In this document: positions 36,564 to 45,882 of the stretch, piece by piece
How the letters are laid out: the number at the start of each line of letters is the position of its first letter
Position numbering within the stretch: position 1 is the stretch's first letter
Source: UBA183 sp050011055
GTDB taxonomy: Archaea > Thermoproteota > Nitrososphaeria > Nitrososphaerales > Gagatemarchaeaceae
DNA: 64,000 nucleotides
Direction of reading: 5' to 3'
NCBI GenBank assembly: GCA_050011055.1
Contig: JBEKJV010000014.1
Span: 1 to 64,000 of the forward strand
Program-made: the position numbers and the translations under genes
Notes under the pieces: generated by a model
Told to the model about the DNA's origin: nothing
Seen by the model: the letters and a program-made list of their open reading frames with translations, nothing else
Databases searched by the model: none

Positions 36564-37538
36564 ATTGAGGTCAATTCTCTAACAAAGGTCTACCCGAACG
36601 GGACGAGAGCTGTCGACGACATTAGCTTCTCAGTAGAAGAGGGCGAGATCTTCGGGCTGCTCGGCCCTAATGGCGCAGGAAAGACCACCGCCATCAAGAC
36701 GATAACAACTCTCACCCGGCCGACTGCGGGTTCGATAAGGGTCTTCGGAATTGATGTGCAGCGCGCCCCCCAAGAGGTGAGGCAGATGCTTGGCTTCGTT
36801 CCCCAGGCAATCTCAGTAGACGGCGACCTGACGGGATACGAGAACTTGCTCATCTTTGCAAAGCTCTTCTTCGTGAGTCGCGAGGACAGGAAGCAGAGAA
36901 TACTTGATGCCTTGGAATACTTCGGACTTGCCGACCGAGCGAACGAACTTGTGAAGAACTATTCGGGAGGCATGATGAGGCGTCTAGAGATCGCTCAGGC
37001 CTTGGTGAACCGCCCCAGAATAATGTTCCTAGATGAGCCGAGTATTGGGCTGGACCCATATTCGAAGAGGCAGGTCATCGAACAGGTTCGAGAGTTGAAC
37101 CGGGAGTTCGGAACGACTATTCTCATTACGACTCACGATATGGCGGAGGCTGACGTGCTGTGCAATAGGTTGGCCATAATGAATATGGGAAAGATAGCCA
37201 TCTCTGGCGCACCGGCGGACCTCAAGCATTCTGTGGGTGGAGATGTATTAACGGTCAAGGTAGCAGGACAGGCAGCTGCCACCCTGCCCACAGACCTGGG
37301 TTCAGTCATTAGTTCGGAACAAGGAACGATCAAGATTCTCACGGAGGATGGCGAGGCAGCGATCCCCAGACTGATGGAATACTTCGAACGGAACGGTGCC
37401 GTGGTTGAGTCTGTATCCTTGAGCAGGCCGAGCCTCGACGATGTCTTCATGAAATACGCGAAGGCAAGTCTGCAGCAGGAAGGGACATTCAGAGAGGCAC
37501 GTTCGGCCAGGCGCAGCATCGCGAGGCACGGAAGATGA
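36564..37538 (+). CDS. ABC-2 exporter ATP-binding protein without a canonical start codon
   Basis: DrrA-type ATPase, about 325 residues: IEVNSLTKVYPNGTRAVDDI, Walker A GPNGAGKTT, Q-loop LGFVPQAIS, signature NYSGGMMRRLEIAQAL, Walker B IMFLDEPSIGLDP, switch His in TTHDMAEA. The conserved N-terminus begins at about 36564, yet no ATG, GTG or TTG exists in this frame between the upstream stop at 36531 and the family start. A GTG at 36544, ideally placed for leaderless initiation, is one base out of frame. A single-base indel in the sequence, or a rare start (ATT 36564), would explain it. The next ATG, 36756, would delete Walker A. Confidence 0.85.
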   Translation: MEVNSLTKVYPNGTRAVDDISFSVEEGEIFGLLGPNGAGKTTAIKTITTLTRPTAGSIRVFGIDVQRAPQEVRQMLGFVPQAISVDGDLTGYENLLIFAKLFFVSREDRKQRILDALEYFGLADRANELVKNYSGGMMRRLEIAQALVNRPRIMFLDEPSIGLDPYSKRQVIEQVRELNREFGTTILITTHDMAEADVLCNRLAIMNMGKIAISGAPADLKHSVGGDVLTVKVAGQAAATLPTDLGSVISSEQGTIKILTEDGEAAIPRLMEYFERNGAVVESVSLSRPSLDDVFMKYAKASLQQEGTFREARSARRSIARHGR

Positions 37539-38308
37539 TCAATCTACGGCGGTCCGCATCAAGTGCACTGACAATCGCCGAAATCGAAGCAAGGAAGATC
37601 CGACACGATTCGACAGAACTGTGGATGAGAACAGTCCAGCCTGCACTCTGGCTGTTGGTCTTCGGTGAGGTCTTCAACGCCGTCCGAAGTCTTTCGATAC
37701 CCGGGTACAGCTACATCCAGTATATCGCGCCCGGTGTTCTCGCGCAGTCGGTTCTCTTCGTCGCAATCTTCTATGGAATAACAATAGTCTGGGAAAGAGA
37801 CGTCGGCTTGCTTACCAAGTTGCTATCTACCCCCTCACCGAGGCTTTCCATCGTAGTCGGCAAGTCGCTGGCAGCGGGGGTCAGAGGGATCTTCCAAGGA
37901 GTAATGGTATTCGCTCTGGCCCTCATCATTGGAATCAATCTCCGTTTCGACCTGCTTGACGTGGCTGGGGTCTTCATAGCGGTTGTCCTCTTGGCGATGT
38001 GTTTCGCTTGCCTGTCAATGACTCTCGCTTCATTCCTCAAGACGCGCGACAGGATGATGGGCATCGGACAAGCAATAACAATGCCCCTCTTCTTCGCTAG
38101 CAACGCGATCTACCCTGTTTCTCTGATGCCAGCCTGGCTTCAGTATATCTCGAGGTTCAACCCGCTTAGCTACGGTGTGGATGCAATGAGATCCATGCTT
38201 CTGACGGGGGATTACTCAGCGTTGCCCGTCGACATCTTAGCCCTCCTGCTCTCCACGCTCTTCTTCATTGCGTGCGCGTCTGTCGTCCTGAAGAGATTGA
38301 TCGAATAG
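37535..38308 (+). CDS. ABC-2 exporter permease (DrrB type)
   Basis: 257-residue six-helix permease translated from ATG 37535, which overlaps the ATPase stop by four bases. Family features: IEARKIRHDSTELWMRTVQPALWLLVF split across residues 17-43, IAPGVLAQSVLFVAIFYG, WERDVGLLTKLLSTPSPR, and FNPLSYGVDAMRSMLL near the end. Forms an exporter with the preceding ATPase; the substrate is unknown. Followed by 213 bases with only the promoter of the next gene. Confidence 0.92.
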   Translation: MINLRRSASSALTIAEIEARKIRHDSTELWMRTVQPALWLLVFGEVFNAVRSLSIPGYSYIQYIAPGVLAQSVLFVAIFYGITIVWERDVGLLTKLLSTPSPRLSIVVGKSLAAGVRGIFQGVMVFALALIIGINLRFDLLDVAGVFIAVVLLAMCFACLSMTLASFLKTRDRMMGIGQAITMPLFFASNAIYPVSLMPAWLQYISRFNPLSYGVDAMRSMLLTGDYSALPVDILALLLSTLFFIACASVVLKRLIE

Positions 38309-38521
38309 GAAAATCGAATATCACACCCAAATGGGGTACGTCCTCCAGACCTCATTCTTGCACTGGTTGCGCGTCACATACTCCAGCTCTGAGGTGAATT
38401 CATTCACATGAGTTACTCTACAAGAGGCGAGAGCACGCGCACCAGTGAGAGACTGTTCTGCTTTCTGGACGGCTGGTTCTAGTCTATAGCACTATCTAGG
38501 GACCCTGTCATACCCGTAACC

Positions 38522-40408
38522 ATGCAGCGGCGCGACAAGGGGTTTCTCAGTCTGCTTATGCTGACGGTGTTGGTCCTCGCGGCTTTTGCCGCCATTGCGC
38601 CTTATCCTCAGCGTCAGATCGGACTTAGCGGGAGTCTGCTGAATTTTGAGTCGTATGATCAGATGAAGTCCTTTGTCTCCCAGAACCAAGGTAGTTACCA
38701 GAGGAGCATAGCCACGTACATGCCGGAATACAATGTGGCCGCAACGTCGCTCTCTTCTCCGTCCGCCTCCACGAGCTACACTACTACGAACATCCAAGTC
38801 GAGGGCGTGGACGAAGCGGACTTGGTCAAGACTGACGGGAATTACCTTTACGTCGCCTCGGGTACGACGGTGTCAGTGATTCGTGCGGGCCCTCTTGACG
38901 CCACGGCGCTTGTTGCCAAGCTCAAGTTCGGCGGCACCGTCCTCGGGCTCTTCGTTGCGCAGGGCCGTCTGGTGGTTCTCGAGACTGACCAGCAAATCAT
39001 GAACAGCACCTACGTATGGTATTCCCCAGTGGTCAACTTCATACTCTATGACGACACGAACGCTTCTGCTCCTGTTCTGTTGAATACCGTATCCCTCAAC
39101 GGGACTTACGTGGACTCCCGCCTAGCTGGTGGGTTCGTCTACGCAGTCGTCCAACAGCCCACCTACGTCTACGTCTCGGGAGGCAACTCTAGCTTCGTCG
39201 CCCCCAGCATCACCGATGGAAAAACGACGACGAAGATAGACCCAGCCGATGTATACTATAATCCGAGCTCCACATCATCATTCGGTCAGTACACAATCAT
39301 CCTTAGCCTGAGCATCGCAGACGGCTCGCATACCCAGGAGGCGGTGATGACGGGCTGGGGCTCGACGGTCTACGCATCGAGTTCCAACATCTACCTCGCC
39401 TTTCCTGACTTCTACGCCTATCCAATGATGGGTGTGATGCCGCTGGCAACTGGGACAGTCTTCGGCACATCTCTCTTCTGGAGAGGATTTGGCGGTAACA
39501 CGACCATCTTCCGTGTCGCACTGACGGGGGCTGGACAGACCCAGGTCCAGGCTGAAGGGATGATACCCGGCACGGTCTTGAACCAGTTTTCAATCGACGA
39601 ATACAGCGGGTACCTGAGAGTGGCCACGACAAGCTACAGGCTGCTCGCGAATCAGACTTCAGTCCAGGTCAACAACGTCTACGTGCTCGACCAAAGCATG
39701 AAGGTTGTCGGGGCGGTCGAGAACATGGCGCCCACGGAGCGAATCTACTCAGTCAGGTTCCTCGGGGACATTGGATATGTAGTCACTTACGAGAGGATTG
39801 ATCCCCTCTTCGCGATTTCATTCAGAGATCCGACCCATCCCACCATCCTCAGCTCGCTCGAACTGACTGGTTTTTCGGATTACCTCCAACCGATAGGCAA
39901 TGATCTTCTCTTGGGTGTGGGGAAACAGACCATCCCAGCTCCGGAGGAGCAGGGATATGTCCTCTACCTCGGAGTCAAACTCTCGCTCTTCCACGTGTCA
40001 CCAGACGGGAACTCAACAGTCGTCGCGAACATGACGATCGGCGACAGGGGCAGCGACACTCCAGTTTCGTCAGACCACCACGCCTTCGTGTATGATGCGC
40101 AAGATGGCATCGTGGCGTTCCCGATTCTAGTGGCGAAGATCGATAACAAGACCTCCAGCGGGACGACGTTTCCGTCCTACGGAAACCCTGTCTATCAGGG
40201 TGCCTTCCTCTTCAACGTGTCTCAAACAGGTATCAAGCTGATTGGCTGCGTGACTCAGGTTCCGCAGGGCTCCCCAATCGACCAGAGCCAAGACTTCTAC
40301 ATCAACAGGATAGTCATCATCGGCGATTACGTCTACACCATCTCCAACCGGATGGTGATGGCGAGCAACCTCTCCGACTTCTCGTTCGTCGGGGCAGTCA
40401 AGCTGTAG
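38522..40408 (+). CDS. Secreted beta-propeller protein (Beta_propel family)
   Basis: 628 residues. N-terminal signal/anchor helix at 8-28 (FLSLLMLTVLVLAAFAAIA), then an extracellular part with the diagnostic TNIQVEGVDEADLVKTDGN (about residues 90-108) of archaeal and bacterial surface proteins with a C-terminal propeller. Repeated strand patterns such as FVYAVVQQPTYVYVSGG and DIGYVVTYERIDPLF run to the end. Probably membrane-anchored and outside the cell; role unknown. ATG 38522, with a TATA-like AGTCTATAGCAC about 35 bases upstream. Confidence 0.85.
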   Translation: MQRRDKGFLSLLMLTVLVLAAFAAIAPYPQRQIGLSGSLLNFESYDQMKSFVSQNQGSYQRSIATYMPEYNVAATSLSSPSASTSYTTTNIQVEGVDEADLVKTDGNYLYVASGTTVSVIRAGPLDATALVAKLKFGGTVLGLFVAQGRLVVLETDQQIMNSTYVWYSPVVNFILYDDTNASAPVLLNTVSLNGTYVDSRLAGGFVYAVVQQPTYVYVSGGNSSFVAPSITDGKTTTKIDPADVYYNPSSTSSFGQYTIILSLSIADGSHTQEAVMTGWGSTVYASSSNIYLAFPDFYAYPMMGVMPLATGTVFGTSLFWRGFGGNTTIFRVALTGAGQTQVQAEGMIPGTVLNQFSIDEYSGYLRVATTSYRLLANQTSVQVNNVYVLDQSMKVVGAVENMAPTERIYSVRFLGDIGYVVTYERIDPLFAISFRDPTHPTILSSLELTGFSDYLQPIGNDLLLGVGKQTIPAPEEQGYVLYLGVKLSLFHVSPDGNSTVVANMTIGDRGSDTPVSSDHHAFVYDAQDGIVAFPILVAKIDNKTSSGTTFPSYGNPVYQGAFLFNVSQTGIKLIGCVTQVPQGSPIDQSQDFYINRIVIIGDYVYTISNRMVMASNLSDFSFVGAVKL

Positions 40409-40533
40409 GCCCGGAAACGACCTTACCTATTTCACGTTCAAACGTGCGTACAACTTCGGACCTCTATACTTCTCGTCGGGCCTATAGTTCAATTCGACAA
40501 CCCATTTAGCTACTCATCACAATCGTCACCCCG

Positions 40534-40842
40534 ATGATGCAAGAAATCCAAGAAATCGAGGCCAAGAGCTTTGGCCGCGGCAGCAGGGTTTCGGGCCAGA
40601 GCTTCGTTGCTTTGCTTGCCCTGACACGGAAGCCCCTCACGTACGGGGAGCTGCACGCCTCTCTCGGAATTAATCCATTCGAGTTCGGGCAGCTGCTCGA
40701 CCGACTTCGCAAGAGCCGCCTAGTGGGCATAGTTCCTGAATCCGTTGGACTCGGTGTCATGCCGACCCTGTGCCTCACCGACGAGGGCGAGAGAATCCTT
40801 CTTCGTGAAATGGAGCAGATGTGCGAGCTCCCTGAGAGATAG
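40534..40842 (+). CDS. Winged-helix transcription regulator
   Basis: 102 residues from ATG 40534. A single winged helix-turn-helix: FVALLALTRKPLTYGELHAS, the recognition stretch INPFEFGQLLDRLRKSRLV, the wing PESVGLGVMPTLCLTDEG, and a closing helix. It resembles minimal MarR/PadR- or ArsR-like archaeal regulators. It ends 36 bases before the convergent AbrB-PhoU gene; its target may be the phosphate genes, but that is a guess from position. Confidence 0.72.
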   Translation: MMQEIQEIEAKSFGRGSRVSGQSFVALLALTRKPLTYGELHASLGINPFEFGQLLDRLRKSRLVGIVPESVGLGVMPTLCLTDEGERILLREMEQMCELPER

Positions 40843-40877
40843 AGAATCTCGACCCTTCGCTTTCTTTATTATTGATT

Positions 40878-41888
40878 CTAAGGCTCACTGACAGCGAGGT
40901 CCAAGGCCGCTTCAGAGATATCCGCGCCGTACTCTGCCACCCTCCGAACGCTTTCGAGCATCAACTTGACCGAGGCGACCTGCGTTCCGTTCATCCTGGG
41001 CGTTAGAATCTCTGTGCTTAGCTTCTCCTCAAGTCTTGCGACCTCCTTTGTCTTCGATATCGCCTCTTCAGCCATCATGGCGTCCATCCTAAGCAGAGCA
41101 GTAATGGAATTCTCGAAGATCTTCCGTGAAAGTGCGGTCATCTCTTGGACCTTCTTCACGGTGCCTTCAGAGACTGATCTCAACGCCTCAGCCTGGGCCG
41201 CTATCGACACGGCGTGGTCCGCCACTCTCTCCGTACTCTTGGCCACCAGTCTGTAACCGAGACAGTCCCTGGCGGAACTGAGGCCAATCTCCTGAATCAC
41301 TGAACGGTCCCTGACCGCGATGTTCAGCTGCCTAAGGATGAAGTGGTAGAACCTGTCCACCTCGTCGTCGCGCTGAATCACTTCTTGGGCTATCCCTGTG
41401 GTGTCGTCATGGAGTGCTGCCGCCGCATCCGTGATCATGCCTGCTGCTATGATTGCCATTCTTTCGAGAGCCTTCTTGAGCGGGAGGTCGATGTATCCGG
41501 AGAGACACTGGGTCAGGATTCCGGTCTGAGATTCTTCTATGATTTCGACGCCGACCAGTTTCCGCCGTATCCCCTCCTTGATTGAACTCCTGAGGGATGC
41601 GTCCGACCTTCCCAAGTTGATTCTGATGATGTCGTATCCTGCCAGGTAAAACGAGATAAAGTGCCTGAGCAACGCATCCTTGTCGAGTCCAGGTGTCGCT
41701 TCGATTGTGGCCTCAGACTTCGCTGCCTCCCGGAGCTCTCTCCTCGGGATGATCAAGAGTGAGGAATCTGGTTGGGTGATTATCGCCACAGCATCTTTGG
41801 GCTTCAGACCTACGTCCTTGACCCAAGACTTCGGGAGAGAAACAACGAAGCTGTTCCCGCCGGTAATCTGGACTTTCCGGAAGTCCAT
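40878..41888 (-). CDS. AbrB/SpoVT-PhoU fusion phosphate regulator
   Basis: 336 residues from ATG 41888 (MDFRKVQITGGNSFVVSLPK). Residues 1-50 are an AbrB/SpoVT-type swapped-hairpin DNA-binding domain (VSLPKSWVKDVGLKPKDAVAI); residues 90-330 are two PhoU-like three-helix repeats, with metal-binding-type EVIQRDDEVDRFYHF and SVRRVAEYGADISE. Such fusions are typical archaeal phosphate-responsive repressors. TATA box AATTTATATAGTGG (41910-41923) is about 28 bases upstream, so the longer frame to 41945 is not used. Divergent from pstS across 138 bases. Confidence 0.9.
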   Translation of the reverse strand: MDFRKVQITGGNSFVVSLPKSWVKDVGLKPKDAVAIITQPDSSLLIIPRRELREAAKSEATIEATPGLDKDALLRHFISFYLAGYDIIRINLGRSDASLRSSIKEGIRRKLVGVEIIEESQTGILTQCLSGYIDLPLKKALERMAIIAAGMITDAAAALHDDTTGIAQEVIQRDDEVDRFYHFILRQLNIAVRDRSVIQEIGLSSARDCLGYRLVAKSTERVADHAVSIAAQAEALRSVSEGTVKKVQEMTALSRKIFENSITALLRMDAMMAEEAISKTKEVARLEEKLSTEILTPRMNGTQVASVKLMLESVRRVAEYGADISEAALDLAVSEP

Positions 41889-41986
41889 ATCTATGTCCGC
41901 CCTATATGCCACTATATAAATTGACGGCTGGGCGAGGAACCCCAATACTATACTGTGAGCACAATATTAGAATTGAGAGTAATTCG

Positions 41987-41999
41987 GAGAGCAATATAT
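41987..41999 (+). promoter_or_regulatory. pstS promoter TATA element
   Basis: GAGCAATATATTCCG lies about 30 bases upstream of ATG 42027. With the oppositely facing TATA at 41910-41923, the 138-base gap between the AbrB-PhoU gene and pstS holds both promoters and is the obvious site for AbrB-PhoU binding. Confidence 0.55.
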
Positions 42000-42026
42000 T
42001 CCGTCGCTTGTCTCCCATTTTCGAAA

Positions 42027-43271
42027 ATGAACATCACCAAGAAAGGTATTAGCACAACTACTGTCGCTATGACTATCGTTATCATTGTCGTGATCGTGGC
42101 CGCGGCTGCTTACGTCGCAGTCAGTCCGGGAAAGACCAACACCGTGACGCAGACGACAACCAAAACCAGCACAGTGACGAGCCTCAGCACCAGCATCAGC
42201 ACTAGCGTGACTACATCAACATCGGCTTCACCGACCTACTACCCGATGACCCTACAGGCGAACGGTGGAACCTTCGTGAACCCACTGATGCAGACCTGGG
42301 CTCAAGGCTTCCAGCAGTACACCGACGATGTGGTCAAACTCAACTACCAGGCGATTGGCACTGGCGCAGCACAGACTGACATACTGGCGAATACCGGCGC
42401 CTTCGCCGGCGGCGACGCGCCCATTTCCGCTGCTCAGATAGCAGCGGCCAATCCGCCCGCTGCACTTGGCAACCTCCTCCAGTTCCCAGAAGCCCTCGGA
42501 GGCGTTGCAATCTTTTACAACCTCCCCAGCGTGACGGTCCACCTCAATCTCACTGGCGCCGTCATCGCTGACATCTACGTGGGGAGGATCACCATGTGGA
42601 ATGACTCCGCCATAAAGACGCTGAATCCAACCATCACCTTCCCCGCCCACCTCATCACACCGGTTCACAGGTCTGACGGAAGCGGAACCACCTACGCCCT
42701 AAGCAACTACTTCGAGAAGGTCAGCGCAAACTGGAACGCCACGTTCACGGGCGGATGCCCGTGCTACGGGACTAGCCTTCCGAGCGTCGTCTGGGGCGCG
42801 AATGCCGCCAACGTCGGCGCCAAGGGAAGCGCCGCCGTCGCTGCCTACGTCCTGGGCAACCAATACTCGATGGGTTACGCTGACTCAGTCTACGCCACCA
42901 ACGCGGGTCTGCTGACCGCGTCCATCAAGAACCAGGCCGGAGTGTTCCTCACGCCCACAGTGGCCGCCATAGCAGCGGCCGCCAACGCGTTCAGCGCGCA
43001 GGTCCTGGCCAACCCCACATTCGCAATCACCAACGCTCCAGGAGCAGGGTCCTACCCGATATCGACATACACATACCTCTACGTCTGGTCGAACCAGGCG
43101 AATCAACAGCAAGGCTACGACGTGGCCCAGCTCTTTGAATGGATCGTAACCCCAGGCCAGTCGTTCTCATCTAGCCTCAACTACACACCACTTCCCGCAA
43201 ACGTCGTCGCAGTCGACAAAGGGATTATCAGCGAAATCCTCTACAACGGAGTTCCATTCATCCCAGCGTGA
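42027..43271 (+). CDS. pstS: Phosphate ABC transporter substrate-binding protein
   Basis: 414 residues from ATG 42027. Membrane anchor at 12-35 (MTIVIIVVIVAAAAYVAV), a Ser/Thr-rich tether of about 35 residues, then a PstS fold: LQANGGTFVNPLMQTWAQGF, YQAIGTGAAQTDI, FAGGDAPIS, the phosphate-binding RSDGSGTTYALSNYF, and a late PLPANVVAVDKG. Binds phosphate outside the membrane and feeds PstCA. The longer frame from GTG 41955 precedes the TATA box and is rejected. Confidence 0.95.
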   Translation: MNITKKGISTTTVAMTIVIIVVIVAAAAYVAVSPGKTNTVTQTTTKTSTVTSLSTSISTSVTTSTSASPTYYPMTLQANGGTFVNPLMQTWAQGFQQYTDDVVKLNYQAIGTGAAQTDILANTGAFAGGDAPISAAQIAAANPPAALGNLLQFPEALGGVAIFYNLPSVTVHLNLTGAVIADIYVGRITMWNDSAIKTLNPTITFPAHLITPVHRSDGSGTTYALSNYFEKVSANWNATFTGGCPCYGTSLPSVVWGANAANVGAKGSAAVAAYVLGNQYSMGYADSVYATNAGLLTASIKNQAGVFLTPTVAAIAAAANAFSAQVLANPTFAITNAPGAGSYPISTYTYLYVWSNQANQQQGYDVAQLFEWIVTPGQSFSSSLNYTPLPANVVAVDKGIISEILYNGVPFIPA

Positions 43272-43317
43272 ATGGAGCTTCTCTTTCTTTTATCTCTCAT
43301 CTGACGGGTCATGGCTG

Positions 43318-44262
43318 ATGGGCGCTGGGCGAAACCGCGCTGACACAATCTTCAAGGGTCTCGTCCTAGTATTCGCTTCATCGATAGTTGCTCTAACGCT
43401 AATCTTCTTCTACGAACTAACAACGGGTTCCTCCTACACCCTCAGGGAAGGCCTTGCCTTCATCACGAGTTCCACGTGGGGTGGCTCCATCGGGAACTTC
43501 TTCGGGGTTCTCCCAGCGGTCTACGGCAGTGTCGTCACGTCAGCCATAGCTCTTCTGATCGGGGTTCCCGTCAGTCTAGGTGTCGCCATCTTCCTGTCCG
43601 AACTCTCGCCCGGACGCCTAAGGTCGCCGGTTTCGTTTGTCGTGGAGTTGCTCGCAGCAGTGCCCAGCGTCGTCTACGGTCTATGGGGGATCTTCATTAT
43701 GGTTCCCTTCCTGAGTGTTCATGTCTATCCACTTTTCCAGGAATACTTGGGCTTCCTCCCAATCTTCCAGGGGTACCCGACAGGTCAACTGCCCGGCGCT
43801 AGCATACTCGATGGCGGAGTAGTCCTGGCCATCATGATTATCCCGATAGTCTCGTCTATTTCGAGGGATGCTCTTCAGGCAGTTCCGGATTCTCAGAGAG
43901 AAGCTGCATATGCACTAGGCGCCACGAGGACCGAAGCGATTCGAATCTCAGTGCTGAGCTACGCCCGATCGGGGATTCTAGCGAGCATCTTCCTCGGACT
44001 CGGCAGGGCGTTCGGTGAGACGATAGCTGTCGCCATGGTAGTAGGCGACACTCCGCGGCTCAGTAGCTCACTCTTCTCCCCCGGCTACACCCTGGCGAGC
44101 CTCATAGTCACCCAGTTCACGGAGGCGACCGGCTCCGCGTACATATCTGCTCTCGTGGAGGCCGGGCTTGTCCTCCTCGTCGTGGTCTTCCTCACAAACA
44201 TCGCCGCAAGGTATCTCATCTCGAGACTTGCAAAGAGCAGGGAGGCAGCATCCTACCTATGA
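43318..44262 (+). CDS. pstC: Phosphate ABC transporter permease
   Basis: 314 residues, six membrane helices. ELLAAVPSVVYGLWGIFI and the coupling EAA-type motif REAAYALGATRTEAIRIS, then GLGRAFGETIAVAMVVGD, are typical of PstC. It follows pstS by 46 bases and overlaps pstA by four (ATGA), so it is translationally coupled to it. Complete. Confidence 0.95.
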   Translation: MGAGRNRADTIFKGLVLVFASSIVALTLIFFYELTTGSSYTLREGLAFITSSTWGGSIGNFFGVLPAVYGSVVTSAIALLIGVPVSLGVAIFLSELSPGRLRSPVSFVVELLAAVPSVVYGLWGIFIMVPFLSVHVYPLFQEYLGFLPIFQGYPTGQLPGASILDGGVVLAIMIIPIVSSISRDALQAVPDSQREAAYALGATRTEAIRISVLSYARSGILASIFLGLGRAFGETIAVAMVVGDTPRLSSSLFSPGYTLASLIVTQFTEATGSAYISALVEAGLVLLVVVFLTNIAARYLISRLAKSREAASYL

Positions 44263-45095
44263 AGTCCAGACGTTTCTTCATGGACAAGGTCTTGATTTCC
44301 CTCGTCTGCGTGTCCGTCGTCATCGCTATCGTTCCTCTGGCGAGCATACTCTACTATGTAACCGTCAGGGGACTCCCAGCAATGAATCTGGACTTCTTCA
44401 CCAAACTGCCTCCCCTCCCTAACCCCGGGGCGCCCGGTGGACTGGGCAATGCCATACAAGGAACCTTGATCTTGGTAGGTCTCGCGGCATGCGTCGGACT
44501 TCCCTTCGGCGTCCTCTCCGGGATTTACGTTTCGGAGTACGGGAAGAACTTCTACGGCCGCACGGTGCGCTTCCTAGGCGATGTCCTCGTCGGTAATCCA
44601 TCGATCGTGGTCGGGATTCTGGGATATGCCTTACTTTTCCGGCCTTTTCACGGCGACAATCTGTACGCTGGTGTATTCGCCCTCAGCATAATCATGATAC
44701 CCATAGTTTCCATCGCGACAGCTGAGGCGCTCAATCTCGTGCCGAACTCGATTCGTGAGGCATCGGCGGCGCTCGGGATCAGGAAGTGGCGCACCAGCCT
44801 ACTGGTCGTTTCCAACGCCAGGAGTGGAGTCGCCACTGGCGCCCTTCTGGCGACGGCGCGAGTAATGGGAGAGGCCGCACCTCTGATACTGACAGTCGGG
44901 TTCAGCAACTTCTGGTACGCGGGCGCCACCGCTCCTGTAGCTTCGTTGACCTACGCCATCTGGTACTTCGGGACCTCCGGGCTCCAGAATTGGATCAACC
45001 TGGCCTGGGGGGCAGCCTTCTTCCTCATCGTCATAGTCATAGGGGTCAACCTTGCGGTTCGGCTCCTGACAAGGGGGAGGATAACCTATGCCTAG
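44259..45095 (+). CDS. pstA: Phosphate ABC transporter permease
   Basis: 278 residues. Family blocks include PNPGAPGGLGNAIQGTLILV, IYVSEYGKNFYGRTVRFL, NPSIVVGILGYAL, the coupling loop NSIREASAALGIRKWRTS and TARVMGEAAPLILTVG. It overlaps both neighbours by a few bases. Complete and of normal length. Confidence 0.95.
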   Translation: MKSRRFFMDKVLISLVCVSVVIAIVPLASILYYVTVRGLPAMNLDFFTKLPPLPNPGAPGGLGNAIQGTLILVGLAACVGLPFGVLSGIYVSEYGKNFYGRTVRFLGDVLVGNPSIVVGILGYALLFRPFHGDNLYAGVFALSIIMIPIVSIATAEALNLVPNSIREASAALGIRKWRTSLLVVSNARSGVATGALLATARVMGEAAPLILTVGFSNFWYAGATAPVASLTYAIWYFGTSGLQNWINLAWGAAFFLIVIVIGVNLAVRLLTRGRITYA

Positions 45096-45872
45096 TCAAG
45101 AACTCGAGGCCACACATGAGATTTATACCCAATACGAGGGCATGAGAAACGTGAGCGCTAGGCCCAAGTTGGAGGTCAGGCAGCTGAATGCCTTCTATGG
45201 AAAGAAGCAGGCGCTCTACGACGTCGACCTCGCGATAGAGCCGAACCAAGTAACAGCACTAATTGGACCGTCCGGATGCGGGAAATCGACTCTGATCAGG
45301 TGTCTCAACAGGATGCACGAGCTCGTTCCGGATGCGAGTGTCAAGGGTCAGGTCCTTCTCGACGGGTCGGACATCTACAGCAAGTCGCTTGACCCTGTGG
45401 ACGTCAGGAGGCGGATCGGAATGGTCTTCCAAAAACCGAACCCTTTCCCTAACATGTCGATAACAAGGGCAGGCTCGAGGAAGCCGCGAAAAGGAGCCTC
45501 CAGCGGGTCTACCTTTGGGACGAAGTCAAAGACGAGCTGAAGAGGTCCGGCGCGAGCCTCTCGGGTGGGCAGCAGCAGAGGCTCTGCATAGCTCGGGCAC
45601 TCACAATCGAACCTGAGGTCATTCTGATGGACGAACCTTGTTCGGCCCTGGACCCGACTGCCACCGCGAAGATCGAGGAGCTGATCGCAGAGTTGAAGGC
45701 CCAGTACACTGTGGTGATTGTCACGCACAACATGCAGCAGGCCTCGAGGGTCGCAGACTACACCGCCTTCATGTACTTGGGGAAACTCATTGAATACGGC
45801 GAGACAACGACCATCTTCGAGAATCCTAAGGAACAACTGACTGAGCGGTATATCACGGGGAAATTCGGGTAG
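45088..45872 (+). pseudogene. pstB: Phosphate ABC transporter ATPase, frameshifted with internal deletion
   Basis: The first part (45088 to about 45460) reads as PstB: Walker A GPSGCGKST near residue 60, the region RCLNRMHELVPDASVKG, Q-loop GMVFQKPNPFPNMSI. There the frame breaks. The rest continues in the next frame from about 45459: DNKGRLEEAAKRSLQRVYLW, signature ASLSGGQQQRLCIARAL, Walker B EVILMDEPCSALDP, VIVTHNMQQASRVADY, normal end at 45872. The segment expected between them (YDNV...GPRL..., about 14 residues) is absent. Either the gene is recently inactivated or this is a local sequence error; both flanking parts are otherwise perfectly conserved. Confidence 0.85.
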
Positions 45873-45882
45873 GTGGAGAGAA

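Noticed and set aside
36756..37538. ABC ATPase starting at ATG 36756
   Set aside because: This would remove Walker A, which is perfectly conserved just upstream in the same frame.
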